The notes under the pieces were generated by a model. That model saw nothing but the letters and a program-made list of their open reading frames with translations, searched no databases and was not told the DNA's origin. The translations under genes and the position numbers were made by a program. Shown here in pieces: positions 38,700 through 47,426 of a stretch of 64,000 nt of DNA. How positions within the stretch are numbered: position 1 is the stretch's first letter; every line of letters starts with the position of its first letter. This stretch comes from Chitinophaga pinensis (GTDB lineage Bacteria; Bacteroidota; Bacteroidia; UKL13-3), in the NCBI GenBank assembly GCA_945898275.1, contig CAMDHZ010000003.1, forward strand, positions 1 to 64,000, read 5' to 3'.

Positions 38700-39227
38700 A
38701 TGAAAAAACTATTTATACTATTTTGCATAGTAATTCCTATCATCGGAAATGGGCAGACCATTACTGAAAATCCAATGAATCAGGAAATTCAAACATTAAA
38801 GCGCGAGTTAAAGCGTTCAAAATCTAATTTATTTGAGGCAAATAAAAAAATAACTGACCTCGAAAATAAGCTAACCGAAATTTCTCAACTTCTTATTCTT
38901 TCAATTGACAGTTTAAACAAAGTTAATATTGAAACAAAAGCAGATGTTAACAGAAATTTTGAAGTTCAAGCACAAAACGAGCGAGCAGTTAACCTAGCTT
39001 TAGATGGTTTTCAAAAGAAATTTGAGGAGCAGAATAGAACTATGGAAGGTGTAAAGGCTACTTTGGAAAAACAATGGAATCAACAATTGATTATTTATTT
39101 AGTATTGTTGTTGCTAGCTGCAGCGGGTGTATTTTTTGGAATTAGAATTAGTAATAATCAAACAATAGAAAAGTACCAATCAACTTGGGACAAATTTAAT
39201 GAATATATAATTAAGCGTAATAATTAA
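38700..39227 (+). CDS. Signal-peptide, coiled-coil, membrane-anchor protein
   Basis: From the ATG at 38700 the product is 175 aa; an earlier ATG at 38637 would add 21 residues that spoil the signal peptide. A signal sequence (MKKLFILFCIVIPIIG) leads to a periplasmic helical region of about 110 residues with coiled-coil character. A C-terminal membrane segment (LIIYLVLLLLAAAGVFFGI) and a short charged cytoplasmic tail end it. It is the first gene of the GldL/GldM-like operon, four bases before the GldL-like gene. It has no match I recognise and may be an accessory or plug-like part of the motor. Confidence 0.65.
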   Translation: MKKLFILFCIVIPIIGNGQTITENPMNQEIQTLKRELKRSKSNLFEANKKITDLENKLTEISQLLILSIDSLNKVNIETKADVNRNFEVQAQNERAVNLALDGFQKKFEEQNRTMEGVKATLEKQWNQQLIIYLVLLLLAAAGVFFGIRISNNQTIEKYQSTWDKFNEYIIKRNN

Positions 39228-39231
39228 TCAA

Positions 39232-39723
39232 ATGGCTAATAAATCTAAAGGAAAACTAAATTTAATTACCTTCTTTTACGGCTTTGGTGCAGCTGTAGTT
39301 TTAGTTGGATCCATGTTCAAGTTTGTGGATTGGGACTTTGCCAATGAATTGTTCATTGCAGGTTTATCTATTGAAGTTCTTGTTTTTTTAGTATCGGCGT
39401 TTGAAAGAACTCATGAGGATACCGAATACGAGTGGGAAAGAGTTTTTCCGCAGCTAGCTAAAGAAGGGGAAGATAAAGCAGATATTGCGCATTACAATAC
39501 TGCTATGAATCAGTTTGGTTCAACATTAAATGAATTATCAGAGCAAATTTCTGGCTTAAATAAAGCTATAGGTAGTATTAAAGATGAAATGGCTCAAAAT
39601 GCAAGTGCAAGTAAAGAAATGCATGAAAAAATGCAAGGATTTAACAAGCAAATTGGAGAGCATAATGAACATATGGAAAAAATAAATTCCAAGTACAGAG
39701 ATTTCTTATCCGGAGCTAAATAA
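39232..39723 (+). CDS. GldL-like motor stator protein
   Basis: The 163-aa protein matches GldL, the inner-membrane proton channel of the gliding/type IX secretion motor. The first helix, FFYGFGAAVVLVGSMFKF, resembles GldL's AYGxGAAVVIVGALFK. The second, AGLSIEVLVFLVSAFE, keeps E48, which corresponds to the channel glutamate of GldL (E49 in Flavobacterium johnsoniae, from memory). The segment YEWERVFPQLA matches GldL's WTLVYPELA. A long cytoplasmic coiled coil follows. It is shorter than normal GldL and has no GldK, GldN or SprE neighbour, so I read it as a paralogue. Confidence 0.85.
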   Translation: MANKSKGKLNLITFFYGFGAAVVLVGSMFKFVDWDFANELFIAGLSIEVLVFLVSAFERTHEDTEYEWERVFPQLAKEGEDKADIAHYNTAMNQFGSTLNELSEQISGLNKAIGSIKDEMAQNASASKEMHEKMQGFNKQIGEHNEHMEKINSKYRDFLSGAK

Positions 39724-39728
39724 GGGCT

Positions 39729-41129
39729 ATGGCCAGAACAATTACAATTTCAAAATCAAAAGCATTAAATTTCAAGAGGCTTGCCTTTTTGTATTTGATA
39801 TTTTTTATTTTCTTTTTTCAATCGTCTCCAGGAGAATTTGTGGTGCATTTTCAGCCCTTGTCAAAAACTCAAAGAACATTAAACACTCAACTAAGAGAAA
39901 GGTTAGATGCGGTAGAACCTATTGAGCAACAAGATTTTAATTTAAAAACGAAATCAATTGAAACATTAAACTTTTTAGACAGTTTAGAAATTCATTATTT
40001 AAAATTTAGTGAAGGGAAGACAGAAAGAAACTCATGGCTAAAAGAGCAAAAATATACGAAGCATTATATAACTAGAGATAAAATTGGAAACGCCATAAAT
40101 GATAAGCTGATGTTGCTTGTAACAGCTTTCCCTGAAAGTTACAAACCTAAACTGATTATAGACTTAGGAATAACTAATGAAGAAAGAATTGGATCAGTAA
40201 AATTTCCAAATAGATTTTTAAAGGAGGCACCAAATGGCACAGTAGGAGCAATAATTGCGCACCTAAAATTAGTGGTGCTCACCCAAACTTTACAATATTT
40301 CAAAAAGGAAATGTTGAATGCGAAGTTGGTAAATGTTTCTACAGCTTCAGACTCTGCATTACTTCAAGGATATAAAAGTAATTATTATGTTGGAGAAGAA
40401 GTAGTATTTGACTTCTTTTCTAGAGATTCAATTGAACCAATTATTTCTATAAATAATGAACGAATTAAACCTATAGTAAATGGTCGTCATTTTCTTGTTT
40501 ATTGGAATCCAAATCTACCTGGTGATTATGAATTAAAAGCCGCTGTAGACGAGGAAGGAATAACTCATTTGTTAAGTGTTGTAAAACCAGCATTAAGGTT
40601 TCTTGAAACCGAACAAGAAATTGCAGCCTATTTAAGCGAGCCATTATATTTAACATTTGATTTAAATGGTCTTGAAAAAATAAAAGACCTTAGGTTTGTT
40701 TCAAAAGGGGCTAAAGTTCAACGTAATGGCAATGTATTGACAATTACCCCTGAGTTCGAAGGAAGGTTTGAAATTGATATGCTTTCTGGGGAAATTTTAT
40801 TAGACAAAAAATCGGTGTATGCACTTAAAGGAAATCCACCAAGAGTAGCCCCTAAGGATATCGCTGGAAGAGAAACTCAGTTAAAAACAGCGCACTGTTT
40901 AGAAAGTACAAACCTAAATTGGCAAGTACTCAATTTTAATATGACACTCTGCTACCCAAATGGACGCAAAGTAGAAATGACTAGCAATACCCGTTTCTTA
41001 AGAAATGAATTAAGAACATTGGAAAGAACAGCCCCAGCTGGAAGCACATTGCTTTTTCATCATATTAGGTTAATCAATAAGAATGGCGTAAGCACAATTA
41101 TGGGAACTCCTATTTTTATAAATAAATAA
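39729..41129 (+). CDS. GldM-like protein 1 (asparagine at the Arg site)
   Basis: The 466-aa product has one N-terminal membrane helix (about residues 17-31) and a large periplasmic part, as in GldM. The C-terminal segment (FNMTLCYPNGRKVEM, then APAGSTLLFHHIRLINKNGV) matches the GldM C-terminal domain. Aligning on the tyrosine Y22, the residue eight before it, arginine 9 in GldM, is N14 here. GldM dimers pass motor torque through the periplasm. It is six bases after the GldL-like gene, and its stop overlaps the next gene's start by one base (TAATG). Confidence 0.8.
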   Translation: MARTITISKSKALNFKRLAFLYLIFFIFFFQSSPGEFVVHFQPLSKTQRTLNTQLRERLDAVEPIEQQDFNLKTKSIETLNFLDSLEIHYLKFSEGKTERNSWLKEQKYTKHYITRDKIGNAINDKLMLLVTAFPESYKPKLIIDLGITNEERIGSVKFPNRFLKEAPNGTVGAIIAHLKLVVLTQTLQYFKKEMLNAKLVNVSTASDSALLQGYKSNYYVGEEVVFDFFSRDSIEPIISINNERIKPIVNGRHFLVYWNPNLPGDYELKAAVDEEGITHLLSVVKPALRFLETEQEIAAYLSEPLYLTFDLNGLEKIKDLRFVSKGAKVQRNGNVLTITPEFEGRFEIDMLSGEILLDKKSVYALKGNPPRVAPKDIAGRETQLKTAHCLESTNLNWQVLNFNMTLCYPNGRKVEMTSNTRFLRNELRTLERTAPAGSTLLFHHIRLINKNGVSTIMGTPIFINK

Positions 41130-42499
41130 TGGCTCAATTTGAAAGGATAACACATAGTAAAAATTTGCGATTCAAGCTCATCAGCATGATGTACATTATA
41201 TTTTTTGTGCTCGCTGTAATGCAAATTCCAACTTCTTGGTTAGTTGTTACGCAACCAATGCATACTTATTTAAATCGAGCGAAGGCAAACTTAGAGGAAC
41301 CAACTCTAAATGAAATAAATACTAATATAATTGAAGTTACAAACTCTTTTAAAGAAGCTCTTGGAATGAACCAAGCTAGCAAAAAAAAGCAAGAGTTAAA
41401 GGCGTACGTGATTACAGATGACTTTTTTATTAATCAAGACAACGGTAAAATTTTATTTGCTGAACTATTAAAGTTAAAGAAGTGGGCCATTAATTTTCCT
41501 GAAAATAGCAAAACCAATAGACTATTTAACTCCCTTTTTAGTTATGATTTAAAGATTGGCCTTCAAGAAGAAAATGCAGATAAATGGACAAAAAATAAAT
41601 TTAAGCATGTTCCAGCAGAACTAGCCTTAACTTTAATGGAAGAGCTAAAGGTGAGGGTTTTATTGATGGCCCAACAAGGAAAAGTGCCAGAAGATATAAA
41701 AACAGAACCTTCTCTTAGTTTAATGACAAAATACACTAGTATGCGCGTTGGTGACTCAGCAGCATTAAATGTAAAGGGGGATAAATTAGAAAGTGTTAGT
41801 GTAACAAGGGATGAGAATTCTGTGGATGAGTTTATCCAGTTAAAAGATGGCTTAGTATTTAAACCAAAATATGCAGGAAATTATAGGATAAATGTTAAAG
41901 GAAAAAGAAAGTCTGAAAGTTTGGATATTTCTGTGTTGCCAGCTGGCTTTCCAAAAAAACAATCTTTGCCACTTAGAATTTGTTATAAAGGGGTAAATTA
42001 TACGCAAACTTTACCTTTTAAAGAGCCTGGAATGGTTGTTTCAGCTAATGCGGATAAAAACGCAAAAATTGATTCTGAAATTGGCTTGTTATCATTTAGC
42101 CCAAATAAAGAAGGCTGGTGTGCCATTGAAATTAAGTCTAACAATGGAAATGCAATTTTCTTTGACTCTGTTTTTGTAAAGCCATTACCTGATCCAAAAA
42201 TATTGGTACAAGGTTTACCCTCAAATACAATTGGCCGAAAAAGATTATCTCAACTTAAAGAACTAATTTTAACAGCTAAACATCCTTCATTTAAGGAAAA
42301 TGGTGCCTTCCAAATTTTAGCGTTTAATGTAAAGAAAATAGGTTCAGAAAATACTAGCTACCCTTCAACCGGTGATAAAATAATAGTTTCTGAAAAAGAA
42401 ATAGATGGTCTAAATTATATTTTAGTTTATGACATTCAAATTAGGATTGGAAAAGAAACCAAAAAACTGGATCAAACTTTAGTGATTCAAATCAATTAG
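41129..42499 (+). CDS. GldM-like protein 2 (arginine kept)
   Basis: The 456-aa protein is a second, divergent GldM. The N-terminus (RFKLISMMYIIFFVLAV) aligns with GldM's RQKMINLMYLV without gaps, and R14 occupies the place of the conserved arginine. The C-terminal section PLPDPKILVQG followed by NTIGRKRL corresponds to GldM's PDPxAKVxGKxxGTI region. It shares little sequence with the GldM-like protein just before it beyond this pattern, so the two are old paralogues or distinct subunits. It is translationally coupled to the first copy. Confidence 0.8.
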   Translation: MAQFERITHSKNLRFKLISMMYIIFFVLAVMQIPTSWLVVTQPMHTYLNRAKANLEEPTLNEINTNIIEVTNSFKEALGMNQASKKKQELKAYVITDDFFINQDNGKILFAELLKLKKWAINFPENSKTNRLFNSLFSYDLKIGLQEENADKWTKNKFKHVPAELALTLMEELKVRVLLMAQQGKVPEDIKTEPSLSLMTKYTSMRVGDSAALNVKGDKLESVSVTRDENSVDEFIQLKDGLVFKPKYAGNYRINVKGKRKSESLDISVLPAGFPKKQSLPLRICYKGVNYTQTLPFKEPGMVVSANADKNAKIDSEIGLLSFSPNKEGWCAIEIKSNNGNAIFFDSVFVKPLPDPKILVQGLPSNTIGRKRLSQLKELILTAKHPSFKENGAFQILAFNVKKIGSENTSYPSTGDKIIVSEKEIDGLNYILVYDIQIRIGKETKKLDQTLVIQIN

Positions 42500-42501
42500 T
42501 T

Positions 42502-44535
42502 ATGAAAAGAATTTTTACCATATTATTAGTTTTAATTACCCTTACGAATCTTAGTGTTTCTGCTCAGGATACTTTAGTAATTGAAAAAGTAAAGAAAGTA
42601 AATAAAAACCAAACACTTACCATTCTTGCTGGTACAACTGTAGTTTTTAAACCTGGTGCTATGCTTTGGGTTGAAGGAAGTTTGTCTTTTGAAGGAGAGA
42701 AAAATAAGCCAATTATATTTAAATCGTTATACCCAGAGAATCCAGGAATCGGAATAATAATTAATGGTAATGCGCCCGCCTCTAACATTGTTATTAAACA
42801 CACAGAGTTTGCAAACATAGCTAGGCCTATTAGTTTTGAGCCCTTTTGGTCTAGAAAAAGAGTCACCTTAGATAGGTTAAAAATACATGGTTCTTCTTTT
42901 AAAGAAGCTGTTATTTTTGTTGCTAATCCTTTAATTGATTTAAAATCAGAACCTATTCAATTTAAGTTAACAAATAGTGAGTTTTACAATAATCAATCTG
43001 GAATACTCATTGAAAATGCTGGGATCAAAGGGATACAATATGAATTAAATAGCCTCCTTTTTCAACAAAATAGTATCGCAGGAAATGACCCAAGTCTTGG
43101 AATTTTGCATCTTAACATTGGCCAACCTTATGCACAAGACAACCTCAAATTAGGCAATTTGGCTTTTCATGAAAATAAAGCTGGTACTACACCTATAGGT
43201 TTATCATTAAGTGGAGATAGAGCTGAAATTAATGCAAAAGGGCTTTATAGTTCAGCTAGTGAAAGACCTGTATTTGATTATCAATCAGACCCTAGATTAC
43301 CATCACTTACCTCAGAAAACTTAAATTTAAAAGATTGGCCTGAAGACTTTTGCTATATAGATTACATCAAGCATACCTCCCAAACCATTTTAGCACTTGG
43401 CTCTAAAAGTTGCGCTATTTCAAAGATTTTAGATTCAATGGGTAATTCATTAACCTTTATCCAGGCCTTCAAAATGGATTCATTATTCATTAATTATTCA
43501 GATGGTATTGCCAAAACTATGGTTATGAATAATGGGCTATTGGTTGATATCCCTTCACCCTCAGATATCAATTTGGATAGTCTTTATAAGAAGCGTTATA
43601 TAGAGGATAGAGAAAAACCAGATTCCCTCATTATTAAAGAAGACAAAAAAACCTTTCCTTCTTATGAAATCGGAGCTTGGGGTGGTTTAGCATTTTATAT
43701 TGGTGACATTAAACATAAATTTGGCATTCCTGGAACCTATGAATGGTCGGGTGGCCTATTCTTACAATACAACAGAAATCCAAGTTGGTCTTATAGAATG
43801 GCTTATTATAGAACAAACATTGGCATGCATGATCCAACTGCTCCACTTCAGGTTTGGCAAAGTTCTCCGACCTTTATAAATCAAAATGGCAATATAGAAA
43901 TGCAACAATCTTGGGCATTAAATTTTTTAACCAAAATGCAAATTTTAGATTTTGAAGCCATTTATTACTTTGCCCCTAAACACAACTATAGCCATTCTTT
44001 AGATAAAAACATAAAAGGGAAATTTGTTCCTGGATTTGGTTTTGGTGCAAGTTTTATGAAATATGACCCTTTTAGAAATGTTGTTTATAGCAGAGACAAA
44101 GGGGAGGCATCATTTGTTGAATTAAGGCCTTTAGGCACCGAGGGACAAAACTTCCTTCCAAATAAAAAGAAATATAATAGCTATACGATGAATATTAATG
44201 CTTCATTTCAATTGGCTTATTTATATAAGAACTTCAGGTTTAGGTATGAAATTAAAGCTAGCTTATCTATGTCTGATTATCTTGATGATTATGGGCAAGG
44301 CTTTACCTATGGTGGAGACTATCAAAAATGGCTAGATAGCGCTCCTGATGAGAACTTAGGGTATGATAAAACGAAAAATCGTGAAATTACCTTGGAAAAT
44401 TCTTTTCCAAACATTAATAATTCTTACAGAAGAACCACCAACCTCCTTCCGGATATGTTTTTCTCACAACACATTGGAGTAAGTTACGATTTGAGTAACC
44501 TTATTGGAAAAGTAAAGCGTTTGAAGGCTAAATAA
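42502..44535 (+). CDS. Beta-helix plus outer-membrane beta-barrel protein
   Basis: The 677-aa protein has a signal peptide ending VSAQ. Residues about 25-290 show parallel-beta-helix features (TILAGTTVVFKPGAMLWVEGSL, then repeated short strands), as in pectate-lyase-like surface proteins. Residues about 385-677 look like an outer-membrane barrel: YEIGAWGGLAFYIGDIKH and YNRNPSWSYRMAYYR, of the type found in DUF6089 proteins. It is two bases after GldM-like protein 2. I infer it is the outer-membrane partner that the motor acts on. Confidence 0.7.
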   Translation: MKRIFTILLVLITLTNLSVSAQDTLVIEKVKKVNKNQTLTILAGTTVVFKPGAMLWVEGSLSFEGEKNKPIIFKSLYPENPGIGIIINGNAPASNIVIKHTEFANIARPISFEPFWSRKRVTLDRLKIHGSSFKEAVIFVANPLIDLKSEPIQFKLTNSEFYNNQSGILIENAGIKGIQYELNSLLFQQNSIAGNDPSLGILHLNIGQPYAQDNLKLGNLAFHENKAGTTPIGLSLSGDRAEINAKGLYSSASERPVFDYQSDPRLPSLTSENLNLKDWPEDFCYIDYIKHTSQTILALGSKSCAISKILDSMGNSLTFIQAFKMDSLFINYSDGIAKTMVMNNGLLVDIPSPSDINLDSLYKKRYIEDREKPDSLIIKEDKKTFPSYEIGAWGGLAFYIGDIKHKFGIPGTYEWSGGLFLQYNRNPSWSYRMAYYRTNIGMHDPTAPLQVWQSSPTFINQNGNIEMQQSWALNFLTKMQILDFEAIYYFAPKHNYSHSLDKNIKGKFVPGFGFGASFMKYDPFRNVVYSRDKGEASFVELRPLGTEGQNFLPNKKKYNSYTMNINASFQLAYLYKNFRFRYEIKASLSMSDYLDDYGQGFTYGGDYQKWLDSAPDENLGYDKTKNREITLENSFPNINNSYRRTTNLLPDMFFSQHIGVSYDLSNLIGKVKRLKAK

Positions 44536-44716
44536 ATTTAGATAACTTTTCCAATAATACATATTGTTATGCTTCCATAAGTTTGGAATCCGTTTAACTT
44601 TAGGTTTTCCCCATAAAGGTTTTGTGTTGTCCCAATGTGACAGTTAATTTTATAGGATATTGATAAACATTATAAAAATAAAGCGTAAAACTCGACGAAC
44701 TTTTTAATAAACTCAA

Positions 44717-45823
44717 CTAAGGATTGCTATCAACTTTAAACTCTCTTCCATCTAATAAAATTTCGCAGAATCTATTTCTGATGATGCTATCAATAATTAT
44801 AGTATCAATTTTTTCTCCAAAAAATCTATTATATTTCTTTAATTGAATTGCCAGAAATACTTCTGAAGGATGGAATCCGTCCATAAAATAGGCATCATTA
44901 ATATCATAATCACGAGGACTTTCAGTCTTAATATATGGTATCCCAAATCTTTCTAGAATTCTTGGCATATAAATAGTTGTAAAACGAAAGAAATCGGATT
45001 GACTCTTAATCTTACCAAATAGATCAAACGATTCATCTGTAAATGGTGGCAAATAGACAATAATCCGTTTTCCGTTATCAATTGCTTTTCGAATTAGTGC
45101 CACTGATTCAATAAAAGCTGTTGTATCTATTGGCGAATTTTCAAACTTTAAGGTAGAAGATTTTTTGATTCTTTCATTTATTGGCGGGTCCTCTGTATCA
45201 ACAAATTTCCCCTCTTTAAGCAGTATCCTTATTCGTTTATCTGAAATTTTCATGCTGCCATCAAACCTAAATCCCCCGTTTGATATTTGTGCATTAACAC
45301 CAATATGTTTTGTATTTCTAGGTTCTAAGTAATCTGTCCAAATCTCATCAATTCTAGAAACGGGGTTATACCGTAATTTAAGGAGCGTATGAATTTCACT
45401 CAAATTATCGGAATTTGAATATTTCATATAATTTTCCTTGTACCACCACGAATCAATACCAATAAATATTAAATCACTTGTTACTTCACTATCTAAAAAT
45501 TCAATTAGGTCATTATTATTTTGAATCAACCCTCCCGCATTATAAAATTTACCTTTGAAATAACTTCCCTTAATTTGCATCACTCTACTTGACCCAATTA
45601 TCAATGTTTCTGCGTTGGATTGCTTTATTCCGTAAGTCTTATAAGTTTTGAAACTTTGGGACAGGTATTTACGTAAAAACAAGCTTTTATCACTTTCCTG
45701 CGACTTAAAGACGGTTTTAACCATTACAGATTCTTTCAGTTCGTACATTAAATATTCGTATCCACCAAAAAGAACAAATAAGGGAATAGAAAATAAAAAC
45801 ACATTAGATAAGAACTGCTTCAT
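44717..45823 (-). CDS. SGNH-hydrolase-like membrane-anchored protein
   Basis: The 368-aa protein has an N-terminal membrane anchor (about residues 5-27) and a periplasmic SGNH-type domain: a GSSRV block (LIIGSSRVMQIKG, about residue 75) with the likely nucleophile serine, and a C-terminal DGFHPSEV block with the Asp-His pair. It is three bases after the MBOAT gene. Such MBOAT plus SGNH pairs move acyl groups across the membrane and onto polysaccharides, as in alginate or peptidoglycan O-acetylation. The exact acceptor is unknown. Confidence 0.75.
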   Translation of the reverse strand: MKQFLSNVFLFSIPLFVLFGGYEYLMYELKESVMVKTVFKSQESDKSLFLRKYLSQSFKTYKTYGIKQSNAETLIIGSSRVMQIKGSYFKGKFYNAGGLIQNNNDLIEFLDSEVTSDLIFIGIDSWWYKENYMKYSNSDNLSEIHTLLKLRYNPVSRIDEIWTDYLEPRNTKHIGVNAQISNGGFRFDGSMKISDKRIRILLKEGKFVDTEDPPINERIKKSSTLKFENSPIDTTAFIESVALIRKAIDNGKRIIVYLPPFTDESFDLFGKIKSQSDFFRFTTIYMPRILERFGIPYIKTESPRDYDINDAYFMDGFHPSEVFLAIQLKKYNRFFGEKIDTIIIDSIIRNRFCEILLDGREFKVDSNP

Positions 45824-45826
45824 TGA

Positions 45827-47275
45827 TTAAAATTGAAAATAAATAAATTGTTGTTCCTTACCACCAAACCAAATAATTGCAAAAATTAAACAATAATAAA
45901 AAAACAATCTAATTGGCTTGTTTAATATGTTCTCTATTCGTTCTAAGGCATGTTTACCCTCTCTTCCCAGCCATTCTATTAAAACAAATGAAATTAAAAA
46001 AAATGAAACCTTCATTCCATTGAACGAATTTGGAAATGTGAGTTTATAGGAGTCATTAAAAGAGAAAATTCCATTTATATATTCAAATGCATCACCAATA
46101 TTTTCAGCTCTAAAAAAAATCCAAGCAAAAACAGATAAAGCAAATGTAAATACTATAAGCAAAAACTCCTTCAAATTAGGCAATAACTTCCCTGAAGCTA
46201 CAACACTAATATGGGCTCTATTTTTGTTAAAAAAAAGAATGGGTAAATAGTAAACTGCATTTAAAAATCCCCAAACCAAAAAAGTCCAATTTGCACCATG
46301 CCAAAACCCACTTAATAAAAATATAATGAAGATATTTCTAACTTTATTCCAAGACCCACCCTTACTTCCACCTAAAGGAATATAAACGTAATCTTTAAAC
46401 CATGAGGAAAGTGAAATATGCCATTTCCTCCAAAACTCAGCAATGTCTCTTGAAAAATAAGGAAAATCAAAATTCCTTAATAGTTCAATACCTAATAACC
46501 TAGAAATACCTAATGCTATATCTGAATACCCCGAAAAATCACAATAAATTTGAAAAGCAAATAAAATAGCTCCTACAATAAGCGTAATGCTCGAATAATA
46601 CATTGGATTATCAAATACTAAATTAACTAGCTCAAAGCAATTATCAGCAATAACAATTTTCTTAAACAATCCCCATAAAATTTGTCTTAAACCATCAATT
46701 GAATTGGCAAAATTAAATTTACGAGAAGATTTTATTTGAGGAAGCAAATGTGTGGCTCTTTCTATTGGGCCTGCAACTAGCAAGGGAAAATAACATACAA
46801 ATAAGGAATAATCTACTATATTTTCTTCAGGCTTTATTTTATTATTAAATACATCAATTATGTATGACAACCCATGAAATGTATAAAAAGATATGCCTAT
46901 CGGTAATATTACATTAATAGTGATTGGATCAACTGTAAAACCAACTTTAGAAAACAAAGCAGAAAATGATTCAGAAAAAAAATTAAAATATTTAAAAACA
47001 CCTAAGAAACCAAGATTTATAATAATACTAACCCAAAACCAAATCTTCTTAGTTTTAAGTTGTTTCGATTTAAAAATCTTCAACCCAATGAAATAATCTA
47101 AAAAAGTTGAAAACATCAATAAGAAAACAAATCTCCAATCCCAGCATGCATAAAAAAAATAGCTGGATGAAAGTAATAATCCATTCTGTATTTTTATATT
47201 TCTATTAAACACAAACCAATAACAGGCAAAAACAATCGGAAAAAAAAACGCGAAATAGCTAGTACTAAATAACAT
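45827..47275 (-). CDS. MBOAT-family membrane O-acyltransferase
   Basis: The 482-aa inner-membrane protein has about ten hydrophobic segments and the MBOAT hallmarks: FWRKWHISLSSWFKDYVYIPLG around residue 280 and the catalytic histidine in GFWHGANWTFLVWG around residue 318. It resembles AlgI/DltB proteins that transfer acyl groups through the membrane. Its own promoter lies at 47338-47367, so it and the SGNH gene may be one unit separate from the sugar genes to its right. Confidence 0.92.
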   Translation of the reverse strand: MLFSTSYFAFFFPIVFACYWFVFNRNIKIQNGLLLSSSYFFYACWDWRFVFLLMFSTFLDYFIGLKIFKSKQLKTKKIWFWVSIIINLGFLGVFKYFNFFSESFSALFSKVGFTVDPITINVILPIGISFYTFHGLSYIIDVFNNKIKPEENIVDYSLFVCYFPLLVAGPIERATHLLPQIKSSRKFNFANSIDGLRQILWGLFKKIVIADNCFELVNLVFDNPMYYSSITLIVGAILFAFQIYCDFSGYSDIALGISRLLGIELLRNFDFPYFSRDIAEFWRKWHISLSSWFKDYVYIPLGGSKGGSWNKVRNIFIIFLLSGFWHGANWTFLVWGFLNAVYYLPILFFNKNRAHISVVASGKLLPNLKEFLLIVFTFALSVFAWIFFRAENIGDAFEYINGIFSFNDSYKLTFPNSFNGMKVSFFLISFVLIEWLGREGKHALERIENILNKPIRLFFYYCLIFAIIWFGGKEQQFIYFQF

Positions 47276-47337
47276 TGGTTCGAAAAATATTTTTAATATT
47301 ATTATCTAAATTTAAATGGGCTAGCATTTCAAAGCGT

Positions 47338-47367
47338 CAAGTATAAATAATTTTAAATACAAAACAA
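47338..47367 (-). promoter_or_regulatory. Promoter of the MBOAT/SGNH pair
   Basis: On the minus strand TTG (47365-47367) is followed after exactly 19 bases by TATACTTG (47338-47345), one mismatch from TAnnTTTG. The MBOAT start codon lies about 60 bases downstream. The 151-base gap between the aminotransferase and MBOAT genes has no other clear signal. Confidence 0.5.
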
Positions 47368-47426
47368 TCTTTTTTGCTTTAAGTTCCAATTCACACCATT
47401 CAATAGTTTGATGCAATCTAACGTAT

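Noticed and set aside
39232-44535. MotA/MotB, ExbB/ExbD or TolQ/TolR type motor
   Set aside because: The GldL-like helix motifs, GldM-type C-terminal segments and large periplasmic domains do not fit these families, and no OmpA-like peptidoglycan-binding motif is seen.
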